NCBI RefSeq assembly: GCF_014698995.1
Contig: NZ_JACWZZ010000001.1
Location: 248,001 to 312,000 of the forward strand
DNA: 64,000 nt
Source of the DNA: Hymenobacter duratus
GTDB taxonomy: Bacteria; Bacteroidota; Bacteroidia; Cytophagales; Hymenobacteraceae
Reading direction: 5' to 3'
Position numbers and translations under genes: made by a program. This document shows positions 45,914 through 54,921 of the stretch, piece after piece. How positions within the stretch are numbered: the first letter of the stretch is position 1; each line of letters starts with the position of its first letter. Under the pieces are notes generated by a model that saw nothing but the letters and a program-made list of their open reading frames with translations, made no database searches and was not told the DNA's origin.

Positions 45914-47317
45914 ATGTCCGACCTCCGAAAAACCAGCGTGCAGGAGCTGCTCCGCAGCACCGACCTGGACCGCGAAGTGCTGGTGAAAGGCTGGGTACGC
46001 ACCCGCCGCGGCAACAAATACGTGCAGTTCATTGCCGTGAATGACGGCTCCGGCTTCAATTCTATTCAGGTAGTAGCCAACGCCGAGCAGTTTCCGGAGG
46101 AAAAGCTGAAAGCTGACGGCGTAGAAAACGGCGCCGCTATTGCCGTGCGCGGCAGGCTGGTAGCCTCGCAGGGCAAAGGCCAGTCGGTAGAAATTCAGGC
46201 CGAGGAAATTACGGTGTATGGCTCTGCCGACCCGACCACGTATCCGTTGCAGAAGAAAGGCCACTCGCTGGAATTTCTGCGCGAAATAGCCCATCTGCGC
46301 CCCCGCACCAACACGTTCGGCGCGGTGCTGCGTATCCGGCACGCTATGTCGTTTGCCATCCATAAGTATTTCAACGACCACGGCTACTTCTACATCCACA
46401 CGCCCATCATCACCGGCTCCGACGCCGAGGGTGCCGGCCAGATGTTCCGCGTAACCACGCTGTCTGACACCAAGCCGCCCCTGAATGAGGCCGGTGAAGT
46501 AGACTACACAGCCGACTTCTTCGGCAAAGCCACCAACCTCACCGTTTCGGGCCAGCTCGAAGGCGAGGTGGCGGCCATGGCGCTGGGCAAGGTGTACACG
46601 TTCGGTCCTACGTTCCGGGCCGAAAACTCCAACACCGCCCGCCACTTGGCCGAGTTCTGGATGATTGAGCCGGAAGTGGCCTTCAACGACCTGCAGGACA
46701 ACATGGACCTGGCCGAGGATTTTCTCCGCAGCCTCGTCCGCTATGCCCTGGAGCACTGCCCCGACGACCTGCAGTTCCTCAACGACCAGTACGACAAAGA
46801 ACTGCTCAATCGTCTGCAGTTCGTGGTGGATAACGAGTTCAAGCGCCTCACCTACACCGAGGCCGTGGAAATCCTGAAATCGGCGAAGCAGAAGTTCGAG
46901 TTTCCCGTGGACTGGGGTACCGATTTGCAGTCGGAGCACGAGCGGTACTTGGTGGAGAAGCACTTCAAGAAGCCCGTTATCCTGACCAATTACCCCAAGG
47001 ATATCAAGGCGTTCTACATGAAGCTGGACGAGGATGGCCGCACGGTGCGCGCCATGGACGTGCTGTTTCCTGGTATCGGTGAAATCATCGGTGGCTCGCA
47101 GCGCGAAGAGGACATGCAGAAGCTCACGCAGCGCATGCAGGAAATGCACGTGCCCGAAGAGGACCTGTGGTGGTACCTCGACACGCGCCGCTACGGCAGC
47201 GCCCCGCACGCCGGTTTCGGGCTGGGCTTCGAGCGTCTCATTCTGTTCATTACCGGCATGGCCAACATCCGCGACGTTATTCCCTTCCCCCGCTTCCCAA
47301 AAAGCGCGGAGTTTTAG
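45914..47317 (+). CDS. asnS: Asparaginyl-tRNA synthetase
   Basis: 467 residues from the ATG at 45914; upstream in-frame codons lie over the promoter. Class IIb synthetase that charges tRNA-Asn. The N-terminal OB-fold anticodon-binding domain spans about 1-115 ([20 protein letters not shown]). Motif 2 is [20 protein letters not shown] (about 236-255) and motif 3 is [21 protein letters not shown] (about 435-455). The end FPKSAEF is typical of AsnS, and separates it from AspS. Confidence 0.97.
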   Translation: MSDLRKTSVQELLRSTDLDREVLVKGWVRTRRGNKYVQFIAVNDGSGFNSIQVVANAEQFPEEKLKADGVENGAAIAVRGRLVASQGKGQSVEIQAEEITVYGSADPTTYPLQKKGHSLEFLREIAHLRPRTNTFGAVLRIRHAMSFAIHKYFNDHGYFYIHTPIITGSDAEGAGQMFRVTTLSDTKPPLNEAGEVDYTADFFGKATNLTVSGQLEGEVAAMALGKVYTFGPTFRAENSNTARHLAEFWMIEPEVAFNDLQDNMDLAEDFLRSLVRYALEHCPDDLQFLNDQYDKELLNRLQFVVDNEFKRLTYTEAVEILKSAKQKFEFPVDWGTDLQSEHERYLVEKHFKKPVILTNYPKDIKAFYMKLDEDGRTVRAMDVLFPGIGEIIGGSQREEDMQKLTQRMQEMHVPEEDLWWYLDTRRYGSAPHAGFGLGFERLILFITGMANIRDVIPFPRFPKSAEF

Positions 47318-47328
47318 GAATTACGTTT

Positions 47329-47386
47329 CGTTTTATAACCAGAGAGCCAGCATCACTACAGATGCTGGCTCTCTGGTTATAAAACG
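47329..47386. terminator. 26-bp stem terminator between asnS and NTR-like gene
   Basis: CGTTTTATAACCAGAGAGCC...  pairs perfectly with its complement over 26 bases around ACTACA. The right arm contains the stop region (47377) of the converging NTR-like gene, so the gene end lies inside the terminator. Confidence 0.88.
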
Positions 47387-47835
47387 GTTAAGACTGACTT
47401 TTCATAAATTGTCAAAAAGCGGTTACGCTTTGTTCGAGTGCACATATTAGTGGTTAAATAAGGAATAACTTTTTTGCCGGAACCAAAAATATCAGTGGGG
47501 TCTTGGTCTGTTAATTCACTGTAGATTAAGTAGGATTTGTTAAGCATAAAGTAGCTGCCACAATCAACATGTGCAGCGGGAGTAGTCAATGATACAGTAT
47601 CGGCGATGACTTTACCTTTGTAAACGTGCTGCACTTTAAAGGTGTGTATAATGTGTCTAGCCTGCTTGCGGTTCAGAGAGTCTTTGTACAAATTAGTTTT
47701 TGTACTAATCAATATGCCAGTCAAAACCAGTTGGGCGCTTTTGCGACTTTTACAGATGCCAATGCGCCCACAAGAGCAAGCTTTTAATGAGTAAGGAAGA
47801 AGATATAAAATAGAAAGAAAGAGTAGTTTTCGCAT
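47377..47835 (-). CDS. Secreted NTR/TIMP-like protein, AT-rich
   Basis: 152 residues. A signal peptide (MRKLLFLSILYLLPYSLKA) is followed at once by CSCGRIGIC, giving Cys near residue 20-28 like the N-terminal Cys-X-Cys of TIMP/NTR folds. Later segments fit this fold: FKVQHVYKGKV, DCGSYFMLNKSYLIYSE and NMCTRTKRN with further Cys. Bacterial NTR-like proteins are uncharacterised; metalloprotease inhibition is known only for animal TIMPs. The gene is visibly AT-richer than its neighbours (many ATA, TTT, AAA codons), suggesting recent transfer. Its end lies in the asnS terminator. Confidence 0.72.
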   Translation of the reverse strand: MRKLLFLSILYLLPYSLKACSCGRIGICKSRKSAQLVLTGILISTKTNLYKDSLNRKQARHIIHTFKVQHVYKGKVIADTVSLTTPAAHVDCGSYFMLNKSYLIYSELTDQDPTDIFGSGKKVIPYLTTNMCTRTKRNRFLTIYEKSVLTVL

Positions 47836-47861
47836 CGGGATTAAATGTAGGTTCCCTAAAC

Positions 47862-48110
47862 TTAGCAGTAATTCCGTAGCTCCTTGTCGTCCACGGCCAG
47901 CAGGTTGTCCAGCCGCAGCTCGAAGCCGTCGGCGAGGCGCAGGTATTCTACTTTGTCCTGAATGTAGAGGTCCTGGATGATGCCGTGGTAGGTGCTGGGG
48001 GGCGTGTCGGGCTCGGTGCGGTAGGTGAGGGTGCAGGGCTGGCCGGTGGTGGCGCGGGCTTCCAGCTCGTCGTAGAAGCTGCAGCTGATGGGTTTGTAGG
48101 CGGTAGGCAT
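47862..48110 (-). CDS. Rof-like Rho-binding antiterminator
   Basis: 82 residues from the ATG at 48110. The sequence pattern YKPISCSFYDELEARATTG, then GIIQDLYIQDKVEYLRLADG, then RLDNLLAVDD matches the Rof (YaeO) family: P-I-S/D-C at the N-terminus, an EYLRL strand and an RLD-x-I/L end. E. coli Rof binds the primary RNA site of Rho and inhibits termination. The role in Bacteroidota is inferred. The gene is single, between the NTR-like gene and a divergent T9SS gene. Confidence 0.82.
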   Translation of the reverse strand: MPTAYKPISCSFYDELEARATTGQPCTLTYRTEPDTPPSTYHGIIQDLYIQDKVEYLRLADGFELRLDNLLAVDDKELRNYC

Positions 48111-48218
48111 GGTACAGGTGAGTCTGAAGACAACAGATACCCGTAACAACGTCTCTGCCAGGAAGTAGTTATATTCCGCTTTCCTTCACCTTCCACCACC
48201 ACCCTCAAAACCAGTTGC

Positions 48219-49145
48219 ATGCAGAAATTACTACCCTCCTTCGTTTCCCGGACCTTTTTAAGCCTGTCGTTGCTGGCGCTGGCCACCGGTTTTGCGGAAG
48301 CCCAGACGCCGGTAACCGTCACGATTGGCACCGGAACTTCCGCTGGCTCTACTAACGCGCTGCTCAGCACCAGCACCACCACCAACAAGTACGCACGCAC
48401 GGTTTCCATCTATTCGGCTGCCGAGCTGCAGGCGGCCGGAGCCCGGGCCGGCTCCATCACCAGGCTGGCTTGGTACAAGGATGGCACCGGCGAGTACACT
48501 TCCGGCGACGCGCAGCTGCGCATCTACCTCAAGCGCACGACTGGCACCGCCCTTTCTGCCAACCCGGTGGTGTGGGATACGGAAGTGCTGAGCGCCACGC
48601 AGGTGTACAGCAACACCACGCTGAGCCTGCCAACGGGTACCGGCTGGAAGGATTTCGCCTTCACAGCCCCCTTTGTCTGGAATGGCACCGACAATATTGA
48701 GGTACTGGTAGACTGGTTCCGCAACAGTGCTCCCACCGCCGATATCAGCTGGCGCTATACGGCCGTTTCTGCAACCGGCGGTGCCCATGCCACGCAGGTC
48801 AACAGCGCCGTAATTCCGACCGTCCGGTGGGCGGCTAACCGTCCGAACGTGCAGTTCCAAGTGGCCATTGTCAATTCTACTCTCGGCCAGGCACCCGCCG
48901 ACTGGGTACAGGTAGCTCCTAACCCATTCGCGGCAGACCTCAAACTTCGGATTGGCGCCGGCAGCGAAAGTCAGCGGCTGCATGTTACCCTCACCGACAT
49001 GCTGGGGCGTAGTCATTTCCAGCAGCATACAGCAGCCGGAGCAGAACGCACTCTACAGTTGCCCGCCGATTTGGCCGCCGGTATTTATTTCCTGACTGTC
49101 CGGGACGACAAATGGCAGCAGACCCTGCGGGTAGTGCGTGAGTAG
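48219..49145 (+). CDS. T9SS-secreted protein with type A sorting domain
   Basis: 308 residues. The signal peptide ends at FAEAQ (about 29). The body (about 30-225) is a beta-sandwich-like region: ARTVSIYSAAELQAAGARAG, RLAWYKDGTGEYTSGDAQLR, DNIEVLVDWFRNSAPTADIS. This arrangement is seen in Bacteroidota surface proteins but has no named function. The last 75 residues are the sorting domain (VAPNPFAADLKLRIG, MLGRSHFQQ, AGIYFLTVRDD). It should be exported by the T9SS as the first gene in the window is. Confidence 0.85.
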   Translation: MQKLLPSFVSRTFLSLSLLALATGFAEAQTPVTVTIGTGTSAGSTNALLSTSTTTNKYARTVSIYSAAELQAAGARAGSITRLAWYKDGTGEYTSGDAQLRIYLKRTTGTALSANPVVWDTEVLSATQVYSNTTLSLPTGTGWKDFAFTAPFVWNGTDNIEVLVDWFRNSAPTADISWRYTAVSATGGAHATQVNSAVIPTVRWAANRPNVQFQVAIVNSTLGQAPADWVQVAPNPFAADLKLRIGAGSESQRLHVTLTDMLGRSHFQQHTAAGAERTLQLPADLAAGIYFLTVRDDKWQQTLRVVRE

Positions 49146-49200
49146 CGGTACAGAGTAAGGAAGCGGCGTAAGAATATCTAAAAAAACAGTTCAGCTGATT

Positions 49201-49248
49201 CCACAAGCAAAAACGCCGGCCCTCATAGGCCGGCGTTTTTGCTTGTGG
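49201..49248. terminator. Bidirectional terminator after the T9SS gene
   Basis: CCACAAGCAAAAACGCCGGCC and its complement pair around CTCATA; the gene on the right ends 15 bases beyond it. Confidence 0.9.
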
Positions 49249-49262
49249 AGAGCTACAAGCAG

Positions 49263-49715
49263 CTAGTGCTTGCCTTTGCCGTGGCCTTTACCGTTCCCTT
49301 GGCCGCCATATACTTTCTTGGCCTGGCCGGGCGGCAGACCTTTGCCTTTTTCCAGACGCTTAACCTGGCCGGGTGGCAGGCTGGCCGGGTACATCGTACG
49401 GTGGCGGCCCACGAGTATCCAGGGCTGGTTGCCTCTATAGTCGATAGCCACCGGATGGAAAGAGGACGGCGTGTAGCCGCTGATGGAGCTGAGGCGTTGC
49501 CATTTGCCGTCGCGCTGCACAATGTAGCGCTGGTCGCGCAGGTCGTAGTAGCCGCCGTATTCGGGCACGTAGTAGTACTGGGTGCCGGCCGGCACTGCCG
49601 GGCCCCAGCTGGGCGGCGTGATATTGATGTTGACCTGCGCCTGCGCTGATTGCGTCAGGGCGGTGAGTGAAAGAGCCAACAGGCCCGACAGGGCAAATTT
49701 GGGTAGGAGCTGCAT
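49263..49715 (-). CDS. Secreted WGPAV/YYYxPE protein with Lys/Gly-rich tail
   Basis: 150 residues from the ATG at 49715. Signal peptide to about residue 27 (SAQAQ). The mature N-terminus has NITPPSWGPAVPAGTQYYYVPEYGGYYDLRDQRYI, quoted as one stretch only in outline: WGPAV, YYYVPE and YYDL are the key parts. The tail has two PPGQxKx repeats (SLPPGQVKRLEKGKG, LPPGQAKKVYGG) and a GKGHGKGKH end. It is a paralogue of the next gene (49911-50618). Function unknown; a periplasmic or surface basic protein. Confidence 0.78.
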   Translation of the reverse strand: MQLLPKFALSGLLALSLTALTQSAQAQVNINITPPSWGPAVPAGTQYYYVPEYGGYYDLRDQRYIVQRDGKWQRLSSISGYTPSSFHPVAIDYRGNQPWILVGRHRTMYPASLPPGQVKRLEKGKGLPPGQAKKVYGGQGNGKGHGKGKH

Positions 49716-49862
49716 GGTGGAAAGGGAAGGTGAACGGATGGAACAGCAGCTACGAGACAAGAACCAAGCCGCAGAGCTGCCGCTCGTGATGGGTCGTAGC
49801 CGGAATGACGTGCTTAACGTGGGTTGCGGCGGTTATGTTGGTTGGTTGCCGGGGAACCCAAA

Positions 49863-49895
49863 AAAAGGCTTTCCACACCGTGCGGAAAGCCTTTT
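49863..49895. terminator. Terminator between the paralogues
   Basis: AAAAGGCTTTCC and GGAAAGCCTTTT pair around a 9-base loop. It lies 15 bases past the stop of the 49911-50618 gene on the minus strand. Confidence 0.8.
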
Positions 49896-49910
49896 GAACG
49901 GATGGCAACC

Positions 49911-50618
49911 TTACATCACCCGACCCCTGCCGCGCCCGTTTGCAGAACCATTCGGACCCTGTTGCCCGCCTTGTTGCTGCGGGCTGCCGGGGCTCTGTGG
50001 TCCTCTTGGGTTGCTGTAGGTGCTCTGCTCGTTGCGGCCGTTGCCGCGGGTGTCAGGGCCAGTGTTGTTGTGGCCATTCTGGTTGCGGTAGTCGTTGCGG
50101 CCACCGTAGCTGTTCTGGTTGCTGCGGTTGTCGTGGTAGTCGTTGCGGACGTAGCCGCCTTGGTTGGCAGGTCGGTTGCCGTAGTATGCCGGGCCATAGG
50201 CGCCATAGGGCGCGGCGTTGTAGCCCCGGCCCGGCCAGTTGGCGCCATAGTAGCGGCCGGGTGCCACGCCCCAGCGGCCACAATAGGCCCGGTGGTCGCG
50301 CAGGTAGCCCCAGGGCTGGCGGCCTACATACTCAATCACGACAGGGTGAAAGAAACGCGGGTCGTAGGAGGCGTAAGCCCGCGGAAGCATCGGCGAGCTG
50401 ACCCAGGCACCGAACCCCGGATCATAAAACAGGTACGACTGCGCATACAAATCATAGTAGCCGTCGATTTCCGGGATATAGTAGTACTGCACGTGCGGCG
50501 CGACGGCCGGGCCCCAGTACGGGGCATTCACCCAGACCTGCGCCTGGGCCTGCGTGCGGCTGGTATACAGCAACAAGCCCAGGGCCAGCACAACACCCGA
50601 TTTCAGGAGAGTTTTCAT
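49911..50618 (-). CDS. Secreted WGPAV/YYYxPE paralogue with Asn/Gly-rich tail
   Basis: 235 residues. Signal peptide to about residue 25 (TQAQAQ). The mature protein starts VWVNAPYWGPAVAPHVQYYYIPEIDGYYDLYAQ in outline, the same WGPAV...YYYxPExxGYYDL layout as the previous gene, then HPVVIEYVGRQPWGYLRDH (shared with FHPVAIDYRGNQPWILVGRH of the paralogue). The C-terminal half is Asn/Gly/Tyr/Arg-rich and probably disordered. It is separated from the paralogue by 195 bases with a terminator, so each is probably its own unit. Function unknown. Confidence 0.78.
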   Translation of the reverse strand: MKTLLKSGVVLALGLLLYTSRTQAQAQVWVNAPYWGPAVAPHVQYYYIPEIDGYYDLYAQSYLFYDPGFGAWVSSPMLPRAYASYDPRFFHPVVIEYVGRQPWGYLRDHRAYCGRWGVAPGRYYGANWPGRGYNAAPYGAYGPAYYGNRPANQGGYVRNDYHDNRSNQNSYGGRNDYRNQNGHNNTGPDTRGNGRNEQSTYSNPRGPQSPGSPQQQGGQQGPNGSANGRGRGRVM

Positions 50619-50706
50619 AGAAGTAAGACTGAAAAGAAAGTCTGGCAGCCGTAGTGCAAAACCTGCACCATAAATTTTAGCTGGTGTTTAGAAAGGCGCT
50701 TTGCGG

Positions 50707-50792
50707 TCATGCTGAGCTTGTTGAAGCATCTCCACCGTTTTTTTCGGCACCGCCTGACGAAGCGTAGAGATGCTTCAATAAGCTCACCATGA
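50707..50792. repeat. 86-bp MITE-like inverted repeat
   Basis: Left arm TCATGCTGAGCTTGTTGAAG.. (50707-50732) and right arm (50767-50792) are complementary over 26 bases with two mismatches, and enclose 34 bases. No coding capacity and no target-site duplication was found by eye. Such short palindromic elements are often scattered through one genome. Confidence 0.7.
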
Positions 50793-51013
50793 TGTTCCGA
50801 GCGAGTTGTCAGACTTTTTAAACAGCATTTTTAGCAGCTGCTGCAGTCGGAACTGCCGGCCAGGAAGAACTTTTGCTTCTGTCGGGACAATTCCGGGGGC
50901 GGCCGTGTTACAGACCACCTGCCCCGCTGCGGCCGGGTGGCACCTCTGCGCCAGGCAAGCTAAAACTGCTGGCAAATAAACTATTGGGGGTAGCTGTCCG
51001 GGCGCGTTTTGCG

Positions 51014-51021
51014 TACTTTTG
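51014..51021 (+). promoter_or_regulatory. -7 box of uvrA
   Basis: TACTTTTG, perfect TAnnTTTG, 24 bases before the ATG at 51046. TTG at 50984-50986 is somewhat far (27 bases) for -33. Confidence 0.5.
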
Positions 51022-51045
51022 CAGACTTATTCGCTTCGCTGCTGC

Positions 51046-54000
51046 ATGGCCAAAAAATCAACTGCTGTTCCTGTTACCACTTCCACTGCTGAGCCCAAGG
51101 CTGCGGCGGCCAAGACCGGCCGCCCGGCCAAGGCTCCGAAGGCTGCCTCGGTATCCAACAAGCCCGCCGCTAAAACGCCAAAAGCGGGCAAGCCGACTGC
51201 AGCTGCTGTAGCTGATGGCGCTACCCACCACGGCACGGCCGCCGTGCAGGCTGTGCCGCGCCAGGAGCAGGTGAGCGAAGCGGTACTGGAAAACCAGGCC
51301 CGTATCAGTGGGCAGCTGCTGGGCCCGGCCGACTTGGAAGCACCGTATATTGAAGTATACGGCGCCCGGGAGCATAACCTTAAGAACGTATCCATACAGA
51401 TTCCGCGCGGCCGGCTGGTGGTATTCACCGGCATTTCGGGCTCGGGCAAGTCGTCGTTGGCGTTTGATACGATTTACGCCGAGGGCCAGCGCCGCTACAT
51501 GGAAACGTTTTCGGCCTACGCCCGCAGCTTCATGGGGGGGCTGGAGCGGCCCGATGTAGACAAGATTGAGGGCCTGTCGCCGGTTATCAGCATTGAGCAG
51601 AAAACCACCTCGCGCAACCCCCGCTCCACGGTCGGCACCATCACCGAGATTTACGACTTCCTGCGCCTGCTGTACGCCCGCACCGCCGAGGCGTTCAGCT
51701 ACGCAACGGGCAAAAAGATGATCCGGCAGTCGGACGACCAGATCATCAACTACATTCTCAAACAGTACGACACCAAGAAGCTGGTGGTGCTGGCACCGGT
51801 AGTGAAGGGCCGCAAGGGGCACTATCGGGAGTTATTCCAGCAGATTGCTAAGCTGGGCTTTACCAAAGTGCGCGTGGATGGCGAGTTACTCGACATCACG
51901 CCGAAGATGCAGGTGGACCGCTACAAAATCCACGACATTGAAATCGTAATTGATAGACTCGTCGTGAAAGAGGAAGACCGGTTCCGCCTCTCGGGCTCGG
52001 TGCAGAATGCCCTTACACAGGGCAAAGGCACCATGCTGGTGCTGGACCCCGACAAGAAGACCGATAACACGCAGTTCTTCTCGCGCTTCCTCATGGACCC
52101 CGTAACGGGCATTGCCTACGACGACCCGGCTCCAAACACGTTCAGCTTCAACTCGCCGTACGGTGCCTGCCCTACCTGCAACGGTCTGGGCGAAGTGCAG
52201 GAGATAACCGAGGAAACGGTGATGCCGGACAAAAAGCTGAGTATCAGCCGAGGTGGTATTGCACCGCTGGGCGAATACCGCGACATCTGGATTTTCCAGC
52301 AGCTCAGTCTTATCGTTAAGAAAAACAAGGCCAGCCTGAGCACGCCGCTGGAAAAGCTACCAGCTGAGCTGATTGAGCGTCTGTTGTTTGGGGTGCCCGA
52401 GGACGAAGATGCTGACCCCAAAAAGGCCAGCTACGTAGAGCCATTTGAAGGCATTATCCCGTTTTTGCGCCGCCAGATGGAGTCGGAGTCCGACAACATT
52501 CGGGAGTGGATTCAGCAATACACGCAGGCCAAAGAGTGCCCCGAGTGCCATGGCTACCGTCTCAAAAAGGAGTCATTGCACTTCAAGCTCGCTGATAAGC
52601 ACATCGGCGAGCTGTCGGTGATGGATCTGAATGATCTGGCCGACTGGTTTGAAGGGCTGGAAACGCGCCTTTCCGACCGTCAGAACCTGATTGCGCGCGA
52701 GTTGCTCAAGGAAATCCGCAAGCGTATCGGCTTCCTGCTGGAAGTGGGCCTCGACTACCTGAACCTGCACCGTTCCGTCCGGACGCTTTCGGGCGGCGAA
52801 AGCCAGCGCATCCGCTTGGCTACCCAGATTGGTACGCAGCTCGTGGGCGTGCTCTACATCATGGATGAGCCTAGCATCGGCCTGCACCAGCGCGACAACG
52901 AACGGCTTATCAAGGCATTGCAACACCTGCGCGACTTGGGCAACTCAGTAATTGTGGTGGAGCATGACAAAGACATGATCATGCACGCCGACCACGTGCT
53001 GGACATTGGCCCCGGCGCCGGTATCCACGGCGGGCAGATTGTGGCGCAGGGCACGCCCACTGAAATCTTCACCTCTGGCTCCCTCACCTCGCAGTACCTT
53101 AGTGGGCAAAAGCACATTGAGTTGCGCAAGAAAAAGCGTGCCGGCGAAGGCAATGACTTGGTGCTGAAAGGTGCGAAAGGCCACAACCTCAAAAACGTCA
53201 CGGCTAAGTTTCCGCTGGGCAAGCTCATTGCCGTCACGGGCGTGTCGGGCTCAGGCAAGTCCTCGCTCATTCATGACACGCTGTACCCAATTCTGAATCA
53301 ACATTTTTTCAATGCCAAGCGCGAACCGCTGGCGTATGATAAGGTTGAGGGACTGGAGTTTATCGATAAGGTGATTGAGGTAGACCAGTCGCCGATTGGG
53401 CGCACGCCACGCTCCAATCCGGCCACCTATACGGGTGTGTTCACCGAGATTCGCCAGCTGTTCTCGTCGTTGCCGGAAGCTAAAATCCGGGGCTATGGAC
53501 CGGGCCGCTTCTCGTTCAATGTGAAGGGTGGGCGCTGCGAAACCTGCGAGGGCGCCGGTATGCGCACCATCGAAATGAACTTCCTGCCCGACGTGCACGT
53601 GCCCTGCGAAACCTGCAAAGGCCGCCGCTACAACCGCGAAACGCTGGAAGTGCGCTTCAAAGGCAAGAGCATCACCGATGTGCTGGACATGACGGTAGAG
53701 AAGGCTGTGGAGTTCTTCGAGTTTCAGCCCCGCATCCTGCGCAAAATTCAGACCCTGAATGAAGTAGGGCTGGGTTACCTCACGCTGGGCCAGCAGGCTA
53801 CCACGCTGTCGGGTGGTGAGGCGCAGCGCGTGAAGCTGGCCACCGAGCTGAGCAAGAAGGATACTGGCAAAACGTTCTACATCTTGGATGAGCCCACCAC
53901 CGGCCTACACTTTGAGGACATCAACCACCTGGCCGTGGTGCTGCACAAACTTGCTGATAAGGGTAACACGGTCCTGATCATCGAGCACAACCTGGACCTC

Positions 54001-54189
54001 ATCAAAGTGGCCGACCACCTCATCGATATCGGGCCGGAGGGCGGCGCGGGCGGCGGCACCATTGTGGCGCAGGGTACGCCCGAGCAGGTAGCCAAGTCGG
54101 GCAAGGGCCACACCAGCCGCTTCCTGGCCGAGGAGCTGAAGGTGAGCAAATACGCCGAAGAAAAACCTTCGAAAGCAGACGCGGCGTAA
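51046..54189 (+). CDS. uvrA: Excinuclease ABC subunit A with N-terminal extension
   Basis: 1047 residues from the ATG at 51046. DNA-damage sensor of nucleotide excision repair. The first 95 residues are Ala/Lys/Pro/Thr-rich, low-complexity and additional to the usual length of about 940. The family core begins at [17 protein letters not shown]. Two ABC cassettes are clear: Walker [20 protein letters not shown] and [16 protein letters not shown], signatures [12 protein letters not shown] and [16 protein letters not shown]. Zinc motifs [17 protein letters not shown] and [10 protein letters not shown]...[10 protein letters not shown] are present. UvrB and UvrC are not in the window. Confidence 0.97.
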   Translation: MAKKSTAVPVTTSTAEPKAAAAKTGRPAKAPKAASVSNKPAAKTPKAGKPTAAAVADGATHHGTAAVQAVPRQEQVSEAVLENQARISGQLLGPADLEAPYIEVYGAREHNLKNVSIQIPRGRLVVFTGISGSGKSSLAFDTIYAEGQRRYMETFSAYARSFMGGLERPDVDKIEGLSPVISIEQKTTSRNPRSTVGTITEIYDFLRLLYARTAEAFSYATGKKMIRQSDDQIINYILKQYDTKKLVVLAPVVKGRKGHYRELFQQIAKLGFTKVRVDGELLDITPKMQVDRYKIHDIEIVIDRLVVKEEDRFRLSGSVQNALTQGKGTMLVLDPDKKTDNTQFFSRFLMDPVTGIAYDDPAPNTFSFNSPYGACPTCNGLGEVQEITEETVMPDKKLSISRGGIAPLGEYRDIWIFQQLSLIVKKNKASLSTPLEKLPAELIERLLFGVPEDEDADPKKASYVEPFEGIIPFLRRQMESESDNIREWIQQYTQAKECPECHGYRLKKESLHFKLADKHIGELSVMDLNDLADWFEGLETRLSDRQNLIARELLKEIRKRIGFLLEVGLDYLNLHRSVRTLSGGESQRIRLATQIGTQLVGVLYIMDEPSIGLHQRDNERLIKALQHLRDLGNSVIVVEHDKDMIMHADHVLDIGPGAGIHGGQIVAQGTPTEIFTSGSLTSQYLSGQKHIELRKKKRAGEGNDLVLKGAKGHNLKNVTAKFPLGKLIAVTGVSGSGKSSLIHDTLYPILNQHFFNAKREPLAYDKVEGLEFIDKVIEVDQSPIGRTPRSNPATYTGVFTEIRQLFSSLPEAKIRGYGPGRFSFNVKGGRCETCEGAGMRTIEMNFLPDVHVPCETCKGRRYNRETLEVRFKGKSITDVLDMTVEKAVEFFEFQPRILRKIQTLNEVGLGYLTLGQQATTLSGGEAQRVKLATELSKKDTGKTFYILDEPTTGLHFEDINHLAVVLHKLADKGNTVLIIEHNLDLIKVADHLIDIGPEGGAGGGTIVAQGTPEQVAKSGKGHTSRFLAEELKVSKYAEEKPSKADAA

Positions 54190-54212
54190 GAGCCAGCCGC
54201 TTCCGAAGCACC

Positions 54213-54268
54213 AAAAGCTTCCTGTTTCAGCTACACTCTGGTAGAGTTGGTTGAAACAGGAAGCTTTT
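54213..54268. terminator. Terminator of uvrA
   Basis: AAAAGCTTCCTGTTTCA pairs with TGAAACAGGAAGCTTTT (17 bases) and a smaller CTCTGGTAGAG hairpin occupies the loop. Confidence 0.85.
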
Positions 54269-54300
54269 CTATTTTGCTGCTTTCCTCCTCTCTTCTCTGA

Positions 54301-54723
54301 ATGAAACTACTGCTATTCCCTCTGCTTCTGGCAGCTGCAATTGCCACTGCACCACCCAAGCCCGCCCCACCAAAACCCACGCACTGGACCGGCACATTCA
54401 GCAATGGCATGAAAGGCGCCACCATTAGCTTCGATGTTTCGGCCGATGGCAAAACCCTATCCGAACTGACATTTCAGGGATACTGGCGCTGCTCTGGCAA
54501 GCTGGAGCTTACCACCGCCGGGCCTACGCACAGCTTCCCTATCAAAGGCGGCAAGGTGAGCAGCGTGGTAGTAGATCCGCCGGGTGGCGGCGCTACGGCA
54601 TGGCGCTTCGAGTTGGATGGGCTGGTGGGAGCGAAGTCGGCGCAGGGTACGTTTCGCATGAATATTAATGCCCTGAGTTGCGACACCTACAAGCTGCAGT
54701 GGACTGCTGCACCGGCCAAATAA
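54301..54723 (+). CDS. Small secreted protein, unknown
   Basis: 140 residues. Signal-like start MKLLLFPLLLAAAIATAPPKP; no lipobox. The mature part reads as one beta-sandwich: HWTGTFSNGMKGATISFDVS, TFQGYWRCSGKLELTTAG, WRFELDGLVGAKSAQGTFRMN and ALSCDTYKLQWTA, with two Cys that could pair. No family recognised. The ATG at 54301 lies 32 bases after the uvrA terminator. Confidence 0.72.
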   Translation: MKLLLFPLLLAAAIATAPPKPAPPKPTHWTGTFSNGMKGATISFDVSADGKTLSELTFQGYWRCSGKLELTTAGPTHSFPIKGGKVSSVVVDPPGGGATAWRFELDGLVGAKSAQGTFRMNINALSCDTYKLQWTAAPAK

Positions 54724-54869
54724 GCCGGAGCAAACAGTGCGGTAGGCTATTTCAGGGCGTTGATAAGCTCGAATAGGGATCGGGTAGGAATACATCTGCT
54801 TCTGGCGGGGCTCAGCGCCAGTATGGTTCCGGCCACTGGAAGACGGGAGTCAACTGGAGCTACACACAA

Positions 54870-54898
54870 AAGCCCGTTCCGGCGAACGGAACGGGCTT
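54870..54898. terminator. Terminator between small secreted gene and DUF4142 gene
   Basis: AAGCCCGTTCCG and CGGAACGGGCTT pair around GCGAA, lying 23 bases past the DUF4142 gene stop on the minus strand. Confidence 0.8.
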
Positions 54899-54921
54899 CT
54901 TGGCTCAGGTCTGAGCTGAAA

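Larger units (their letters stand above)
50619..51045. other. 427-bp non-coding region upstream of uvrA
   Basis: No convincing gene. It contains a 86-bp inverted-repeat element (50707-50792), an AT/GC-mixed stretch (50793-50980) and the uvrA -7 box (51014-51021). Confidence 0.55.

Noticed and set aside
45884..47209. Open frame opposite asnS
   Set aside because: Shadow of the asnS gene; no start context or motif.
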